A stretch of 54,052 nt of DNA. Source: Pseudomonadota bacterium. Its GTDB lineage: Bacteria; Myxococcota_A; Bradymonadia; UBA4248. Under the pieces are notes generated by a model. That model was given only the letters and a program-made list of their open reading frames with translations, was not told where the DNA came from and made no database searches. Positions 1 to 8,332 of this stretch are shown piece by piece. Location of the stretch: the NCBI GenBank assembly GCA_017441205.1, contig JAFRYG010000151.1, positions 1 through 54,052 on the forward strand, in the 5' to 3' direction. Every line of letters begins with the position of its first letter. The stretch's first letter is position 1. Both the position numbers and the translations under genes were made by a program.

Positions 1-515
1 AGGCATGCCCCAGTGGTGTGTACCCGCCAGCGCCCAGTAGGTGTGCTATATGAATAATCGAGGGTGAAGTCCTTGAAAGTGGTCAGAGACGTTCCGCGGA
101 ATGTCAGTACGTATAATTAATGCATGATCAAAATCAGCCATGCCTCCATCCATAGATATTCGGGATTATTTCTTGCGTACATAGGCGCCTGCCGCCTCGC
201 ACTTCTCCAGCCACAGATATTCGGGAACATTACAAATAACATTAATCTAAAGACTCATTAAGAAAATATAGTTAAATGTATTAATTTTATGTAGTAAAAG
301 AGTATTTAATTTTGCTGTAACCAAAAATGATTGTGATAAATTTTTTTTCAGATTGTGCGTTTTATCGTCAGAAAACATGGCATTTATGTTTTGGAATAAT
401 AAAACATGTTATCTGACGCCTGTACATGAGTCCGGATTGCGAAGGGATAAAAAATCCGGTGAAATTGTTTAAAATACTAAGTGGTGTGTGTGGTTAAGTG
501 TTTGTGAATATTGAA
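1..515. other. Intergenic left edge, no gene seen
   Basis: No credible coding region is visible. The first 240 bases are mixed in composition and hold one family-B palindrome (85-110) and two copies of a short repeat with the core AGATATTCGGGA, at about 150-165 and 211-226. The stretch from about 240 to 480 is very AT-rich. The window edge may cut a feature starting further left. Confidence 0.5.
85..110. repeat. Family-B palindromic repeat, diverged copy
   Basis: The outline is AGAGACGT, a palindromic centre TTCCGCGGAA, then GTC and GTAC. It matches the copies at 13.7, 37.8, 38.9 and 41.5 kb in its outer bases. The centre is the one seen at 41581-41605 rather than GTCGCGAC. Confidence 0.5.
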
Positions 516-899
516 CTAATTATCTTCAGTTTCATCGTCTGGGAAGTCTGTGATTTCGTCAGGAAAGTCTGTGATTTCGTCAGGAAAGTCTGTGATTTCG
601 CTGGGGATCATGTCGAATTCATCAGCATTCAGTATGTCAAAAACATTTTTGCTCATTCGAAAACGTACGACTTTCCTTGCCGAGATAACGGCTTCTTCGA
701 GCGTTTTGGGATTGCGCCCAATACGTTCTTTTTTGTTATGGATTTCAAAAACGCCAAAGTTCGTAATTTTTACGGATTCGCCACGTTCAAGGGATGCTGT
801 GATTTCGTCCAGGATAAATGTGATGTAAGTCCATACTTCACGGGAACTAACGCCACCTATTTCTCTTCGAACCGCATCAATTAGATCATTTTTTATCAT
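516..899 (-). CDS. IHF/HU-family DNA-binding protein with repeated acidic tail
   Basis: This 127-residue protein carries the HU/IHF fold over residues 1-95. The arm signature GRNPKT (61-66) is followed by ISARKVVRF, as in IHF alpha subunits. HU/IHF proteins bend DNA as dimers in nucleoid structure, transcription and recombination. The ATG at 899 is preceded by a strong Shine-Dalgarno, AGGAGG at 905-910. Residues 101-121 are three near-exact copies of EITDFPD, and the protein ends DDETEDN. An acidic C-terminal extension is not part of the usual family of about 95-100 residues. It may weaken DNA affinity or bind partners; that is inference. The gene is divergent from the lyase gene on the right. 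Family assignment is firm, the IHF versus HU subclass less so. Confidence 0.9.
   Translation of the reverse strand: MIKNDLIDAVRREIGGVSSREVWTYITFILDEITASLERGESVKITNFGVFEIHNKKERIGRNPKTLEEAVISARKVVRFRMSKNVFDILNADEFDMIPSEITDFPDEITDFPDEITDFPDDETEDN
537..599 (-). repeat. Three 21-bp in-frame tandem repeats in the IHF-like gene
   Basis: Three copies of a 21-bp unit encode EITDFPD three times. The third DNA copy on the plus strand diverges slightly at its right end. Because the unit is a multiple of three, copy-number change would lengthen or shorten the acidic tail without a frameshift. Confidence 0.85.
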
Positions 900-1186
900 A
901 AGTACCTCCTAATAATAACCCAGTTAGTTATATTAAAAACTCCTTAATCATACTGCCTAGCAAAAGTTCCGGGAGAAAGTCAACTCATGTGTATAAAAAA
1001 ATAAGAAGTTACTGAATAATCGGATGTTTTTTATGAAGTGTCGGGATGCTGGCGTGGGGGCATTGTTATCCGTATGCTTTAGTCGTGTGTTGAATGCGTA
1101 TGGATAGTCGGCTGAGGGCGAGGTCGTTTATGTATAACTGAAAGTTTATTCTTGTGTTTCTCTGCGCAATTGGAATAGTCACATAT

Positions 1187-1204
1187 CAGGCAGCATGCTG
1201 CCTG
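1187..1204. promoter_or_regulatory. 18-bp perfect palindrome upstream of the lyase gene
   Basis: CAGGCAGCATGCTGCCTG is a perfect inverted repeat ending 39 bases before the lyase ATG. It could be an operator for a dimeric regulator or a leader hairpin. No T-run follows, so it is not an intrinsic terminator. The rest of 900-1243, between two divergent genes, shows no other gene. Confidence 0.4.
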
Positions 1205-1243
1205 GAGTTTGTAATAAGTTTAAAATTGAAAAAAAGGCATGTC

Positions 1244-2692
1244 ATGACTGTAAAATTTTATAAACAAGATCAACAGGTTCCTCTTGAGATGCACAAAGTG
1301 CGCATCGTTCAGAAATTATGGCTTCCGCCGGTTGAGGAACGCGTGCGTTTGATCAATGAGGCAGGCAACAACACGTTTTTGCTTCAGAATAAGGACGTTT
1401 TTATGGACATGCTGACCGATTCCGGGGTCAATGCAATGTCTGATCTGCAGCAGTCGGCGATGCTTCGTGCAGATGATGCATATGCCGGCAGCGAAACCTG
1501 CAACCGGCTCAAGGAAGCATTGCTGGATGTTTTTGGAACGCCTTATTTTTTGCCTGCACATCAGGGGCGTGCATGCGAAAATATTCTGGCAGAGGCTTAT
1601 GTCAAGCCGGGCATGATTTGTCCGATGAATTTTCACTTTACGACGGCCAAGGCTCATATTACGCGAGTCGGCGGCGAAGTCGTGGAGCTGGTGACGGAAA
1701 AGGGGCTTGAGCCGGTCAATGATATGCCGTTTAAGGGAAATTTCGATATCGACCGTCTTAAAAAGCTGGTGGCTGAGCGCAAGCAGGATATTGCTTTTAT
1801 CCGCATAGAAACGGGAACAAATTTGATTGGCGGTCAGCCCATTTCGATGTCGAATATGCTCGAAGTCCTGAATCTTTGCAGGCGTGAGGGCATTCGTTCC
1901 GTCATTGATGCCTCGCTTCTGCAGGATAATCTGTACTTTATCAAGACGCGTGAGCCGGGATATCGGGATGTGCCCATCAAAGATATCATGCATCAGCTTG
2001 CAGCGGCTGCCGATATCATTTATTTTTCGAGCCGCAAGCTCGGATTCAGCCGCGGCGGTGCGATCATTACGATGCACGAAAACATTTATCGTGAGCTGAT
2101 GGAATACGTTCCGCTCTATGAAGGATTTCTGACCTACGGCGGCATGGAAGTCCGTTCGATGGAGGCAATGTCCCAGGGACTGTACGAGACGCTCGATATG
2201 GAGATTATATCCCAGGGGCCGATATTTATCGAAGCTCTCGTGCGTGAGCTCGTGGATTATGGCGTTCCGATGATTGAGCCGGCTGGTGGATTGGGGGCGC
2301 ACATCAATGCGACTGCATTCCTCGAGGGGAGGATTCCTTCCTGTCAGTATCCGGCGGGTGCACTGGCTTCTGCGCTCTATATTGCCGGCGGAATTCGTGG
2401 AATGGAGCGCGGTTCGATTTCTGAGCAGCGCGAACCGGATGGTACTGAACGCTATGCTGCGCTGGAATTGCTGCGTCTGGCAGTTCCGCGCCGCGTATTT
2501 ACACTTTCTCAGATTAAGTATTGTGCGGACCGCGTCAAATGGCTCTACGACAATCGCGAACTCATCGGTGGCCTGAGCTGGGTTGAGGAACCCAAGGTTT
2601 TGCGCTTTTTCTTTGGTCGTCTGGCGCCCATCGGCAATTGGCAGAACGATTTGGTTCGCAAGTTCCGTGAAGATTTTGGCGACAGCCTTTGA
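1244..2692 (+). CDS. Beta-eliminating lyase, tyrosine phenol-lyase/tryptophanase type
   Basis: A PLP-dependent enzyme of 482 residues that would split tyrosine to phenol (or tryptophan to indole), pyruvate and ammonia. Visible landmarks include Tyr80 in DDAYAG, Gln107 in HQGR, Phe-Thr at 132-133, Asp222, the PLP lysine Lys265 in SSRKLG, and Arg411 for the substrate carboxylate. GMERG at 386-390 keeps the Met-Glu-Arg of tyrosine phenol-lyase, whose Arg381 contacts the phenol ring, so TPL is favoured over tryptophanase. The Arg normally three residues after the PLP-binding Asp (DATR or DAAR) is Leu225 here, which is unusual. The ATG at 1244 is preferred: the 30 in-frame codons upstream show no homology and span the palindrome. 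The Shine-Dalgarno is weak (AAAAAGG). Exact substrate is uncertain. Confidence 0.85.
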   Translation: MTVKFYKQDQQVPLEMHKVRIVQKLWLPPVEERVRLINEAGNNTFLLQNKDVFMDMLTDSGVNAMSDLQQSAMLRADDAYAGSETCNRLKEALLDVFGTPYFLPAHQGRACENILAEAYVKPGMICPMNFHFTTAKAHITRVGGEVVELVTEKGLEPVNDMPFKGNFDIDRLKKLVAERKQDIAFIRIETGTNLIGGQPISMSNMLEVLNLCRREGIRSVIDASLLQDNLYFIKTREPGYRDVPIKDIMHQLAAAADIIYFSSRKLGFSRGGAIITMHENIYRELMEYVPLYEGFLTYGGMEVRSMEAMSQGLYETLDMEIISQGPIFIEALVRELVDYGVPMIEPAGGLGAHINATAFLEGRIPSCQYPAGALASALYIAGGIRGMERGSISEQREPDGTERYAALELLRLAVPRRVFTLSQIKYCADRVKWLYDNRELIGGLSWVEEPKVLRFFFGRLAPIGNWQNDLVRKFREDFGDSL

Positions 2693-2706
2693 TCTTTTTC
2701 TTTGCA

Positions 2707-2770
2707 GCCTTGCTATGCCTTACGGCATACGCAAGGCGCACTCGCTATGCCTTACGGCATACGCTCGTGC
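2707..2770. repeat. Family-C paired bulged hairpins (convergent gene ends)
   Basis: There are two abutting hairpins in minus-strand orientation. The first (2707-2737) has outer arms GCCTTGC/GCAAGGC, inner arms TATGCC/GGCATA and one unpaired C on the 3' side, which reads as an unpaired G on the other strand. The second (2738-2770) has the same inner part but different outer arms. They lie between the 3' ends of two convergent genes and may act as processing or termination structures, though no T-run follows. Confidence 0.75.
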
Positions 2771-2783
2771 CGGTCTGGGGTGA

Positions 2784-3635
2784 TCAGAGAATACCCAGCA
2801 GTGTGCTGAAGAAAATGAAAGCAATGTTGGCCAGTACCCCGCGCAGCAGATTGCAGTTGGTCGTTACACGAATGGCCGTCGTCGCCAGTATGATCATGAA
2901 GCAGAGCGCACAAAACGTGATGAACTGCAGATCAAACCAGGTGCCGAAGACGGAGAATACGAGCGGGAGAATACAGAAATGCAGTGTCGAAGCCGATTCC
3001 CTGAACGACATTTGGGATTTTGCAATGATGCGCAGGCAGGTATCGAAGACGAAGTCGAGCAGCAGAATTTGAATCGGTATCGTGACGATGGCGGCGCCAA
3101 TGAGCGTCGGTGTGTTCAGTTGTCCTATAAAATCCGCAAAAGGTTTGAACTGTTCTGTTTGTGGAAGGAGCGCGTCGCGGCGAACCGTCACCAAAACGAT
3201 CGCATTGGGAATCAGAGCGATTGCTGCAGCACAGAATGTTAACGCAAAGGAGGAATTCTTTGCTGTTTTGAAGAAGGTGACAGAATCGCTGACCATATTG
3301 GCGATGGCTTTGGGAAGCTGACTGACTTTTTGGGGGGCTGCAAATGATTTGGTCGTTTCCTGAGGAATACTAATGAGTTCTGATTCGAACTTTTCGTACA
3401 GATTTTCATCCTGAAACAGGCATGTTTCGCAATACCGCCTTCCGCCTATCTGCAGACTGCATGAGGAACACAGCAGGGCACCGCATTTTGCGCACAGGCA
3501 ATAAGCCTCATTGTGCGGATGGTTTTTGCACGTGTAAACGCCCTTGGATTTGAGCTGCGAGGATACTGCACCGAGAGATGGTTTGCTGACTGGTTTTCTT
3601 GCAATAATGATGAATTTGGGTTTTTGTTCGGACAT
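2784..3635 (-). CDS. B-box-type zinc-finger plus multi-pass membrane protein (Yip1-like)
   Basis: From the Met at 3635 the protein has 283 residues. The N-terminal third holds a small Cys/His cluster (YTCKNHP, CLCAKCG, CSSC, CETC) that resembles a B-box or similar zinc-binding module. The C-terminal two thirds contain about five hydrophobic segments, as in Yip1-type membrane domains. This soluble zinc finger followed by a membrane domain is an architecture familiar from Myxococcota hypothetical proteins. An upstream in-frame Met at 3707 adds 24 residues without homology or a Shine-Dalgarno and was not used. The function is unknown. Confidence 0.7.
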   Translation of the reverse strand: MSEQKPKFIIIARKPVSKPSLGAVSSQLKSKGVYTCKNHPHNEAYCLCAKCGALLCSSCSLQIGGRRYCETCLFQDENLYEKFESELISIPQETTKSFAAPQKVSQLPKAIANMVSDSVTFFKTAKNSSFALTFCAAAIALIPNAIVLVTVRRDALLPQTEQFKPFADFIGQLNTPTLIGAAIVTIPIQILLLDFVFDTCLRIIAKSQMSFRESASTLHFCILPLVFSVFGTWFDLQFITFCALCFMIILATTAIRVTTNCNLLRGVLANIAFIFFSTLLGIL

Positions 3636-3769
3636 ACTTTTTTGTTTGTTTTGTTCTGCTTGAAAACAAGCGTGGATTCCAATACACCCTTTAATCAGGG
3701 GGTTCAATCCTGTAATTGCGCCGGATGTCCGGCATCGATTCTTAATTTATTGCAGCAGTATAATTATTG

Positions 3770-3930
3770 GCTATGTTTAACCAGCGTGGATATGCAATGT
3801 TCCAAAGAATATGTCTTTCATTGCTCTGACTTTGAGCATTGAGAATGCATTCACTGCTCCAAGCTCCAAGCACTATGCTTCAGGTCCGGAATTGCAAATG
3901 TTCACGAACGAACTATCCACACTCGTATAT
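3770..3930 (-). repeat. Family-R interspersed repeat, copy 1
   Basis: This copy is the reverse complement of those at 12.1, 14.7 and 33.2 kb. Shared blocks include GTGAATGCATTC, CAGAGCAATGAAAGACATA, TCTTTGGAACATTGCATATC and GGTTAAACATA. One end carries GTGTGGATA and the other TATCCACGC, giving short imperfect terminal inverted repeats like a MITE. It fills most of the gap 3636-3971, which has no gene. Confidence 0.75.
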
Positions 3931-3971
3931 AACAGAACCTGATTATTCGTTGGGGGAGTTGAACTCGTTTC

Positions 3972-5684
3972 ATGCGGCATGTCTGGTATTTTTTTCTGAT
4001 TATTATTCTGTTTTGCGGCTGCAAAGAGAGGCCGACACGTCATCAAAAGGCGCAGCCCCAGTATGATATCGAAAAGGTATCTCAGAATATTTCCCAGTAT
4101 ACCAAGGTATCGGAAGTTCCTTTGCCCGAGGCGGTTCCCAAAGAGGAACCCAGGCATAAAGTCATTGATTTGTCTGGTATTCTGCAGGAGACGAATGCGG
4201 TTGAGTTCAAGCCGGAGCGCATGACTCTGAGTCAGTTTTCGGCGGTTTCTGAGCCTCAGTGCGTCCGGGTCAGCATAGCAATCAAGGGGATGAACAAGAA
4301 ACTTCAGGATGATATTGAAGATCGCATCTGGAGTATTTTGACGTCCCATGCGCCAGAACCCTGGGAATTGAATAAGTCATCGTCAGCTGATGGCCGGGAA
4401 AAGTGCAGCAGCCGCCTGAATGTGGAGTTTAAGCGTCAGATATTGCGCCTGAAAAAGGCTTCGAAAACGGCGGCTCAGAGAGCGGAACTGAAGTTTTCGT
4501 TTTCAATGAGTTTTTCTGCCCCACAGGGGATGAAGGCTTCGTGGAATGGCTGGAAACTGGATTATCAGGATGAGGTCGCGGTAGCGAATGAGAACAGCGT
4601 CAATACGGTATTCTGGCAAAAGCTGGGGCAGTCTTTTCCGACACTGACTGTGATTTCTTCGGATGAAACGGCACAGTGGCTTCGAACGCAGGGGCTTTCG
4701 GCTCAGATTCTGGACAGCGGGCTTGAGGTGATTCGCTCAGAAGCCCATCATTATTATCCGTCAGGCTGTCTGCTTTCGAAGGACGACGTTCAGGGGCTGA
4801 GCCTTCGCCAGATTCTGTCTCCCTATTCACCGCCGCAGAGGCTGGAAATTTCCAACATTATAGATATGGTGTGTACGCGGGAGGCAACCTTTGTGGTTTC
4901 GGGGGAAACGCCGGTTCGGATGGCGCTCTATTATCAGCCGGTTCGATCGGAACAGGCCTGGAAATCACAGCTTTCATTTTCGGATGGCATACGGCCCGGA
5001 GATCTCGAACTCCATGTCGATGATGACTTGGTTTGCCTTTATACCCGTGGGGATTCCATACAGAATCGAGGGGTAGAGATTCAGTGTCTGGATCGCCGGA
5101 CTGGTCTGATTCGATGGCAAAGCAAACGCTTTCCCGGTGCGTTGAGAGGAATTGCGTTTGATGACAAACAGGTCGTTTTTGCGAATGATCAGGCGATTTT
5201 TGCGATTTCGCGTGCGGGTGAACTGCTTTATTCGCAGCGCATTCAGACATCCCCCAGGCTTCGTGTGCGTCAGTTCTGCCAGCTTCGGAATCGGTTGATT
5301 TTTATGACGGGGCCCGGGCAGTTCGTTTCGTGGAATCTCGACAGCAATTCGTTCGACTGGAAAGCCGGCGTTCTGGAGTCCGGGTTTATTCATTGCGGTC
5401 AGCAGGATACGCTGCTGTTTTCGGAGGTCGGGGGCTACATTCTGGCCTATGATGTTGGGCAGAACAAACCGCTGTGGAAGTTTCGCACGGTCTCGGATGT
5501 TCGCGATGCCTTTTCGTACGGCGATATGATTTATCTGCTGCTCGAGAGGGCCGTCATCGTTTTGGACAGATCGACGGGCCGCAGAAAAGCTCAGGTACCG
5601 CTTCCGTGGTCGGTGACGGGCTTTATTCAGATTGGGCCCAAACTCTATTTTGATGCGCCGGATGCCGTATATCGCTGGCGTTGA
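3972..5684 (+). CDS. Lipoprotein with PQQ-like beta-propeller C-terminus
   Basis: The 570-residue protein starts MRHVWYFFLIIILFCGC, a signal peptide ending in a lipobox-like Cys at 17. The C-terminal half (about 350-570) has repeated short blades of the PQQ/WD40-like type, such as DRRTGLIRW and NKPLWKF, typical of non-enzymatic propellers in envelope assembly or binding proteins. The middle region (about 90-250) is unrecognised. The start has a GGGGAG ribosome site about 13 bases upstream. It is a single gene facing the patatin gene across a family-C hairpin pair. A BamB-like scaffold role is possible but not shown. Confidence 0.7.
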   Translation: MRHVWYFFLIIILFCGCKERPTRHQKAQPQYDIEKVSQNISQYTKVSEVPLPEAVPKEEPRHKVIDLSGILQETNAVEFKPERMTLSQFSAVSEPQCVRVSIAIKGMNKKLQDDIEDRIWSILTSHAPEPWELNKSSSADGREKCSSRLNVEFKRQILRLKKASKTAAQRAELKFSFSMSFSAPQGMKASWNGWKLDYQDEVAVANENSVNTVFWQKLGQSFPTLTVISSDETAQWLRTQGLSAQILDSGLEVIRSEAHHYYPSGCLLSKDDVQGLSLRQILSPYSPPQRLEISNIIDMVCTREATFVVSGETPVRMALYYQPVRSEQAWKSQLSFSDGIRPGDLELHVDDDLVCLYTRGDSIQNRGVEIQCLDRRTGLIRWQSKRFPGALRGIAFDDKQVVFANDQAIFAISRAGELLYSQRIQTSPRLRVRQFCQLRNRLIFMTGPGQFVSWNLDSNSFDWKAGVLESGFIHCGQQDTLLFSEVGGYILAYDVGQNKPLWKFRTVSDVRDAFSYGDMIYLLLERAVIVLDRSTGRRKAQVPLPWSVTGFIQIGPKLYFDAPDAVYRWR

Positions 5685-5712
5685 TGTTCCCGCAGGTGCT
5701 ATCCAAGAGGCA

Positions 5713-5784
5713 ATCGACGCGTATTGGCGCAGCCAATAGCGGCGATGCGCAAGGCGTACCGGCTCGCAGGCCGGTAGCCTGCGC
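5713..5784. repeat. Family-C paired bulged hairpins (convergent gene ends)
   Basis: Hairpin one (5713-5746) has inner arms TATTGGC/GCCAATA around a GCA loop, an unpaired G before TAT, and outer arms ATCGaCGC/GCGgCGAT. Hairpin two (5747-5784) has inner arms TACCGGC/GCCGGTA, the same unpaired G, and outer arms built from GCGCA..GGC and GCC..TGCGC. The arm sequences differ between the two while pairing is kept. Confidence 0.8.
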
Positions 5785-5786
5785 CG

Positions 5787-7262
5787 CTAAAAGATATTCA
5801 GATTGAGGGCAGTCAGCGGAACGAGTGGTTTCATCGCATATTCGATGATTTGCATTTCGGGAGCGAATGACTTTTTAAATCTGGCATTGAGCCATTTGAG
5901 ATGCAGCAGCGAAGGCGTCAGGTTCATGGGGCTGAGGAGATACTTCAGGCGCACAAAGGCGTCGGCAAATGTCGCATCAACGATGGCGTTTGCATTGGCG
6001 ATTTGCTGGAGCGGGAAGAAGATGCCGTCTGTCGGCTGCGGAGCAAAGACGTCGATGCCGAGGATATATGCGTTTTCGTGACCGATTTTGCTTTGCATGG
6101 TCTGAACTGCGGCACGAACGGGTACATTGGATGCCAGGCCGCCGTCGCACAGGCGGTACAGGTGGTCGCGCTTGAAGATGTTATTCAGGATTTCCTGGCT
6201 TTTGTAATGATGCTTCGGCAGTTCGAAGTTGAGTACACCGGGTACGAGCATGGAAAATGAGATGGCATCGACCGTGGACATGGGGGCGGTCTGTGGATCG
6301 AATCCGAAGGTGACGGGAATGACGGCCTGGTGGCTCGTGAGGGCACTGGCGATGTGTGCCGCGTGCAGCATGGCCCGGTTCCAGGAGAATTTTGTGAGCT
6401 GGAGGAGGGACAGAATGGGGTTTGACCCCGTTTCGAGCGTTTCGACGATGCCTGTTTTGAGCAGGATACCGGAGGCGACGCATCCGAATGGAATTTTGAG
6501 CTCATTGAATGATGGCGAAATCGTCCATCCAAAACTGCGCGCAACATTACAGAATACAGTGCTCAGGTCGATTCGGCACATGCCGATGAGACCGTGTTTG
6601 CCGGTGCCAAAGCATGGACTGAGGCTGCGCGTGAGCTGCCACAGTCCGGGGAGTTTGAGGATGGTCAGGGCGGCGTCGTATTTTTCCTGCATTGCCCTGA
6701 CATATCCCAGCAGGGCTCCGATCGATGTGCCCGTGATGAGGGATGGACGGATTCCGAGTTCTTCGAGCCACTGGAAGAGGCACAGATGGACGAAACCGGT
6801 TCCGCCGCCGCCGCCCAGGGCGAGGACGAGTTTTTTTTGAGCGAGTACGGACTGGAGCGTGTGAACATCCAGACCGGGATGATGTTCAAAAAGCTGTTCG
6901 AGTGTCGTTTTGAGCAATCCGGAGACTTCCGGCAAAACTTTTTTAAGAGATGCCGTCAGCCAATTGCCTTCCCAGGCGAGCGTTCCGATGCCATGCAGTC
7001 GATCATCATCCGGAAATTTCCATCCGGAAACGGAGCATTTGTCCATGAGGTCGATCAGTTTCAGTCGGAATGAATTCAGATCGTCGGTGAGGTCTGCAGT
7101 CGTTCCGGAGAATGGGATCGAACGGAGTGCAGCGAGCCGCATGGCATAGCAAAAGATCGATTTTGCTGTATCATCCAGCGGCGAAGCTGTTTGATGAGCC
7201 TGATTCCGCATCCACGCACGTTCGAGTGCGCGGGCATTTTCGAGGGACGGCAAATCGGGCAT
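5787..7262 (-). CDS. Patatin-like phospholipase/acyl hydrolase
   Basis: This 491-residue protein has the full patatin signature: a glycine-rich oxyanion loop GGGGGTG at 150-156, the nucleophile Ser180 in GTSIG, and the catalytic Asp in DGGL at about residue 373. Patatins use a Ser-Asp dyad to remove acyl chains from lipids. There is no signal peptide, so it is cytoplasmic or exported by another route. About 145 residues of unknown function precede the catalytic domain. The start codon lies 6 bases after the stop of the IS110-like gene, and its Shine-Dalgarno (AGGAA) sits inside that gene's last codons. This implies translational coupling. It is the last gene of a run that also encodes an SGNH esterase lipoprotein. 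Confidence 0.9.
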   Translation of the reverse strand: MPDLPSLENARALERAWMRNQAHQTASPLDDTAKSIFCYAMRLAALRSIPFSGTTADLTDDLNSFRLKLIDLMDKCSVSGWKFPDDDRLHGIGTLAWEGNWLTASLKKVLPEVSGLLKTTLEQLFEHHPGLDVHTLQSVLAQKKLVLALGGGGGTGFVHLCLFQWLEELGIRPSLITGTSIGALLGYVRAMQEKYDAALTILKLPGLWQLTRSLSPCFGTGKHGLIGMCRIDLSTVFCNVARSFGWTISPSFNELKIPFGCVASGILLKTGIVETLETGSNPILSLLQLTKFSWNRAMLHAAHIASALTSHQAVIPVTFGFDPQTAPMSTVDAISFSMLVPGVLNFELPKHHYKSQEILNNIFKRDHLYRLCDGGLASNVPVRAAVQTMQSKIGHENAYILGIDVFAPQPTDGIFFPLQQIANANAIVDATFADAFVRLKYLLSPMNLTPSLLHLKWLNARFKKSFAPEMQIIEYAMKPLVPLTALNLNIF

Positions 7263-7268
7263 ACGATG

Positions 7269-8207
7269 CTATTCCTGATAAGCTTTCTGGTTTTTAATCA
7301 TGGAGAAAGCCATTTTGGCGAGTTTGTGACATGCGGCGAACTGCGTGCAGCGAAGGGATTTTCCGGAGGCGATCATGCGTTCGGAGAGGGATCGCAGGCC
7401 GGGAATGACGAGCTGAGCCTGTTGTGCTGCGCAATAAAGTTCCATGCGTGCGATTTTGAGTTCCGGCGCGCGGTAGTTTTCGGCCCTGAATCCAGCGGCG
7501 TCATGCAGTTTGAGCATACTCGCCATATTTTCAGCCGAATCAGCCGGGAATGCATGTGTGACATAGACGAGAGCTGCTGCTGCCATTTGGGTCATGCCGG
7601 GGATGGTCATGAGCAGATTAAAGTCCGTTTTGAATGCAGAAACCTTTTCCATGAGCGCCAGGATGGCTTTTTCGGCGTTTTCGATTTGGATGGCATGCGC
7701 ATTGGCTGCATTCTGCGTGAGCTGAATGAGAAAATCGAAAGCCTGTGCTTCATAGACCTGATTTTTGGCCTGATTGTGGAGACATTCGATGCGTGAAATT
7801 TCGCGTTCAATGAGATGTGAACGGAGTTCCAGAAGCTGGCTTGAGAGCGGCGTCCAGCGCATTTTCCACGAGGAAGCTTTCTGTGCGATGATTTCGGATG
7901 CTTGCCTGCGGAGCTTGTCCTTGCGGATTTCGGTGCGGATGCCGGCAAGTGTCATTGGTGCAATGGCAAAACCAGCGTTGTAGAAGCGATAGGCGAGAGA
8001 TGCTCCCTGCTGATTATCGACGACGAGGCTGATGAGGACGGAGGAATGATCTTTGGCACAGCATTCGTCGATCCAGGCATCGAGTGATTTCAGACCTTTG
8101 TTGTTGGCCGGAAACTGTTTGAGTTTTACGAATTCCGGTTTGTCAGCATTTTGAATGCGTCCGCAGCGGAGAGCCTTATCGTCGTAATCAATTCCAATGA
8201 TTTGCAT
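7269..8207 (-). CDS. IS110-family transposase-like protein, catalytic residues apparently lost
   Basis: At 312 residues it has the IS110 layout: an N-terminal RuvC-like part starting MQIIGID, a helical middle, and a C-terminal Transposase_20-type part with LLMTIPGMTQMAAAALV (198-214), AAGF (237-240), and the GK...HKLAKMAF tail. IS110 enzymes need a DEDD tetrad and a Ser nucleophile. Asp7 is present, but the Glu position reads VVDNQQ, the expected KTDxxDA region is KDKLRRQASE (96-105), and no Ser lies in the segment after AAGF. The protein is probably a domesticated or dead relative. No IS ends or target duplication were seen. Tight coupling to the patatin gene also argues for a host role. Confidence 0.75.
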   Translation of the reverse strand: MQIIGIDYDDKALRCGRIQNADKPEFVKLKQFPANNKGLKSLDAWIDECCAKDHSSVLISLVVDNQQGASLAYRFYNAGFAIAPMTLAGIRTEIRKDKLRRQASEIIAQKASSWKMRWTPLSSQLLELRSHLIEREISRIECLHNQAKNQVYEAQAFDFLIQLTQNAANAHAIQIENAEKAILALMEKVSAFKTDFNLLMTIPGMTQMAAAALVYVTHAFPADSAENMASMLKLHDAAGFRAENYRAPELKIARMELYCAAQQAQLVIPGLRSLSERMIASGKSLRCTQFAACHKLAKMAFSMIKNQKAYQE

Positions 8208-8332
8208 GATTTATCCTTCCTGGCATGGGAATTTGGAAAATAAGTGAGTGGGAGCGCTCAAAAAAAGTGATCTGAGCGCAAGCGGTATAACACGAATTGA
8301 AGAAGAAGGGAGATGGGGGAACACAGAAAAAG

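Noticed and set aside
1..120. Possible end of a group II intron or structured RNA at the left edge
   Set aside because: A few bases resemble intron ends, but no domain V hairpin or reverse transcriptase is visible and the window edge prevents a test.
1154..1243. A 30-codon open frame ahead of the lyase, considered as a TnaC-like leader peptide
   Set aside because: It is continuous in frame with the lyase with no stop, lacks the Trp-containing arrest sequence of TnaC and has no ribosome site.
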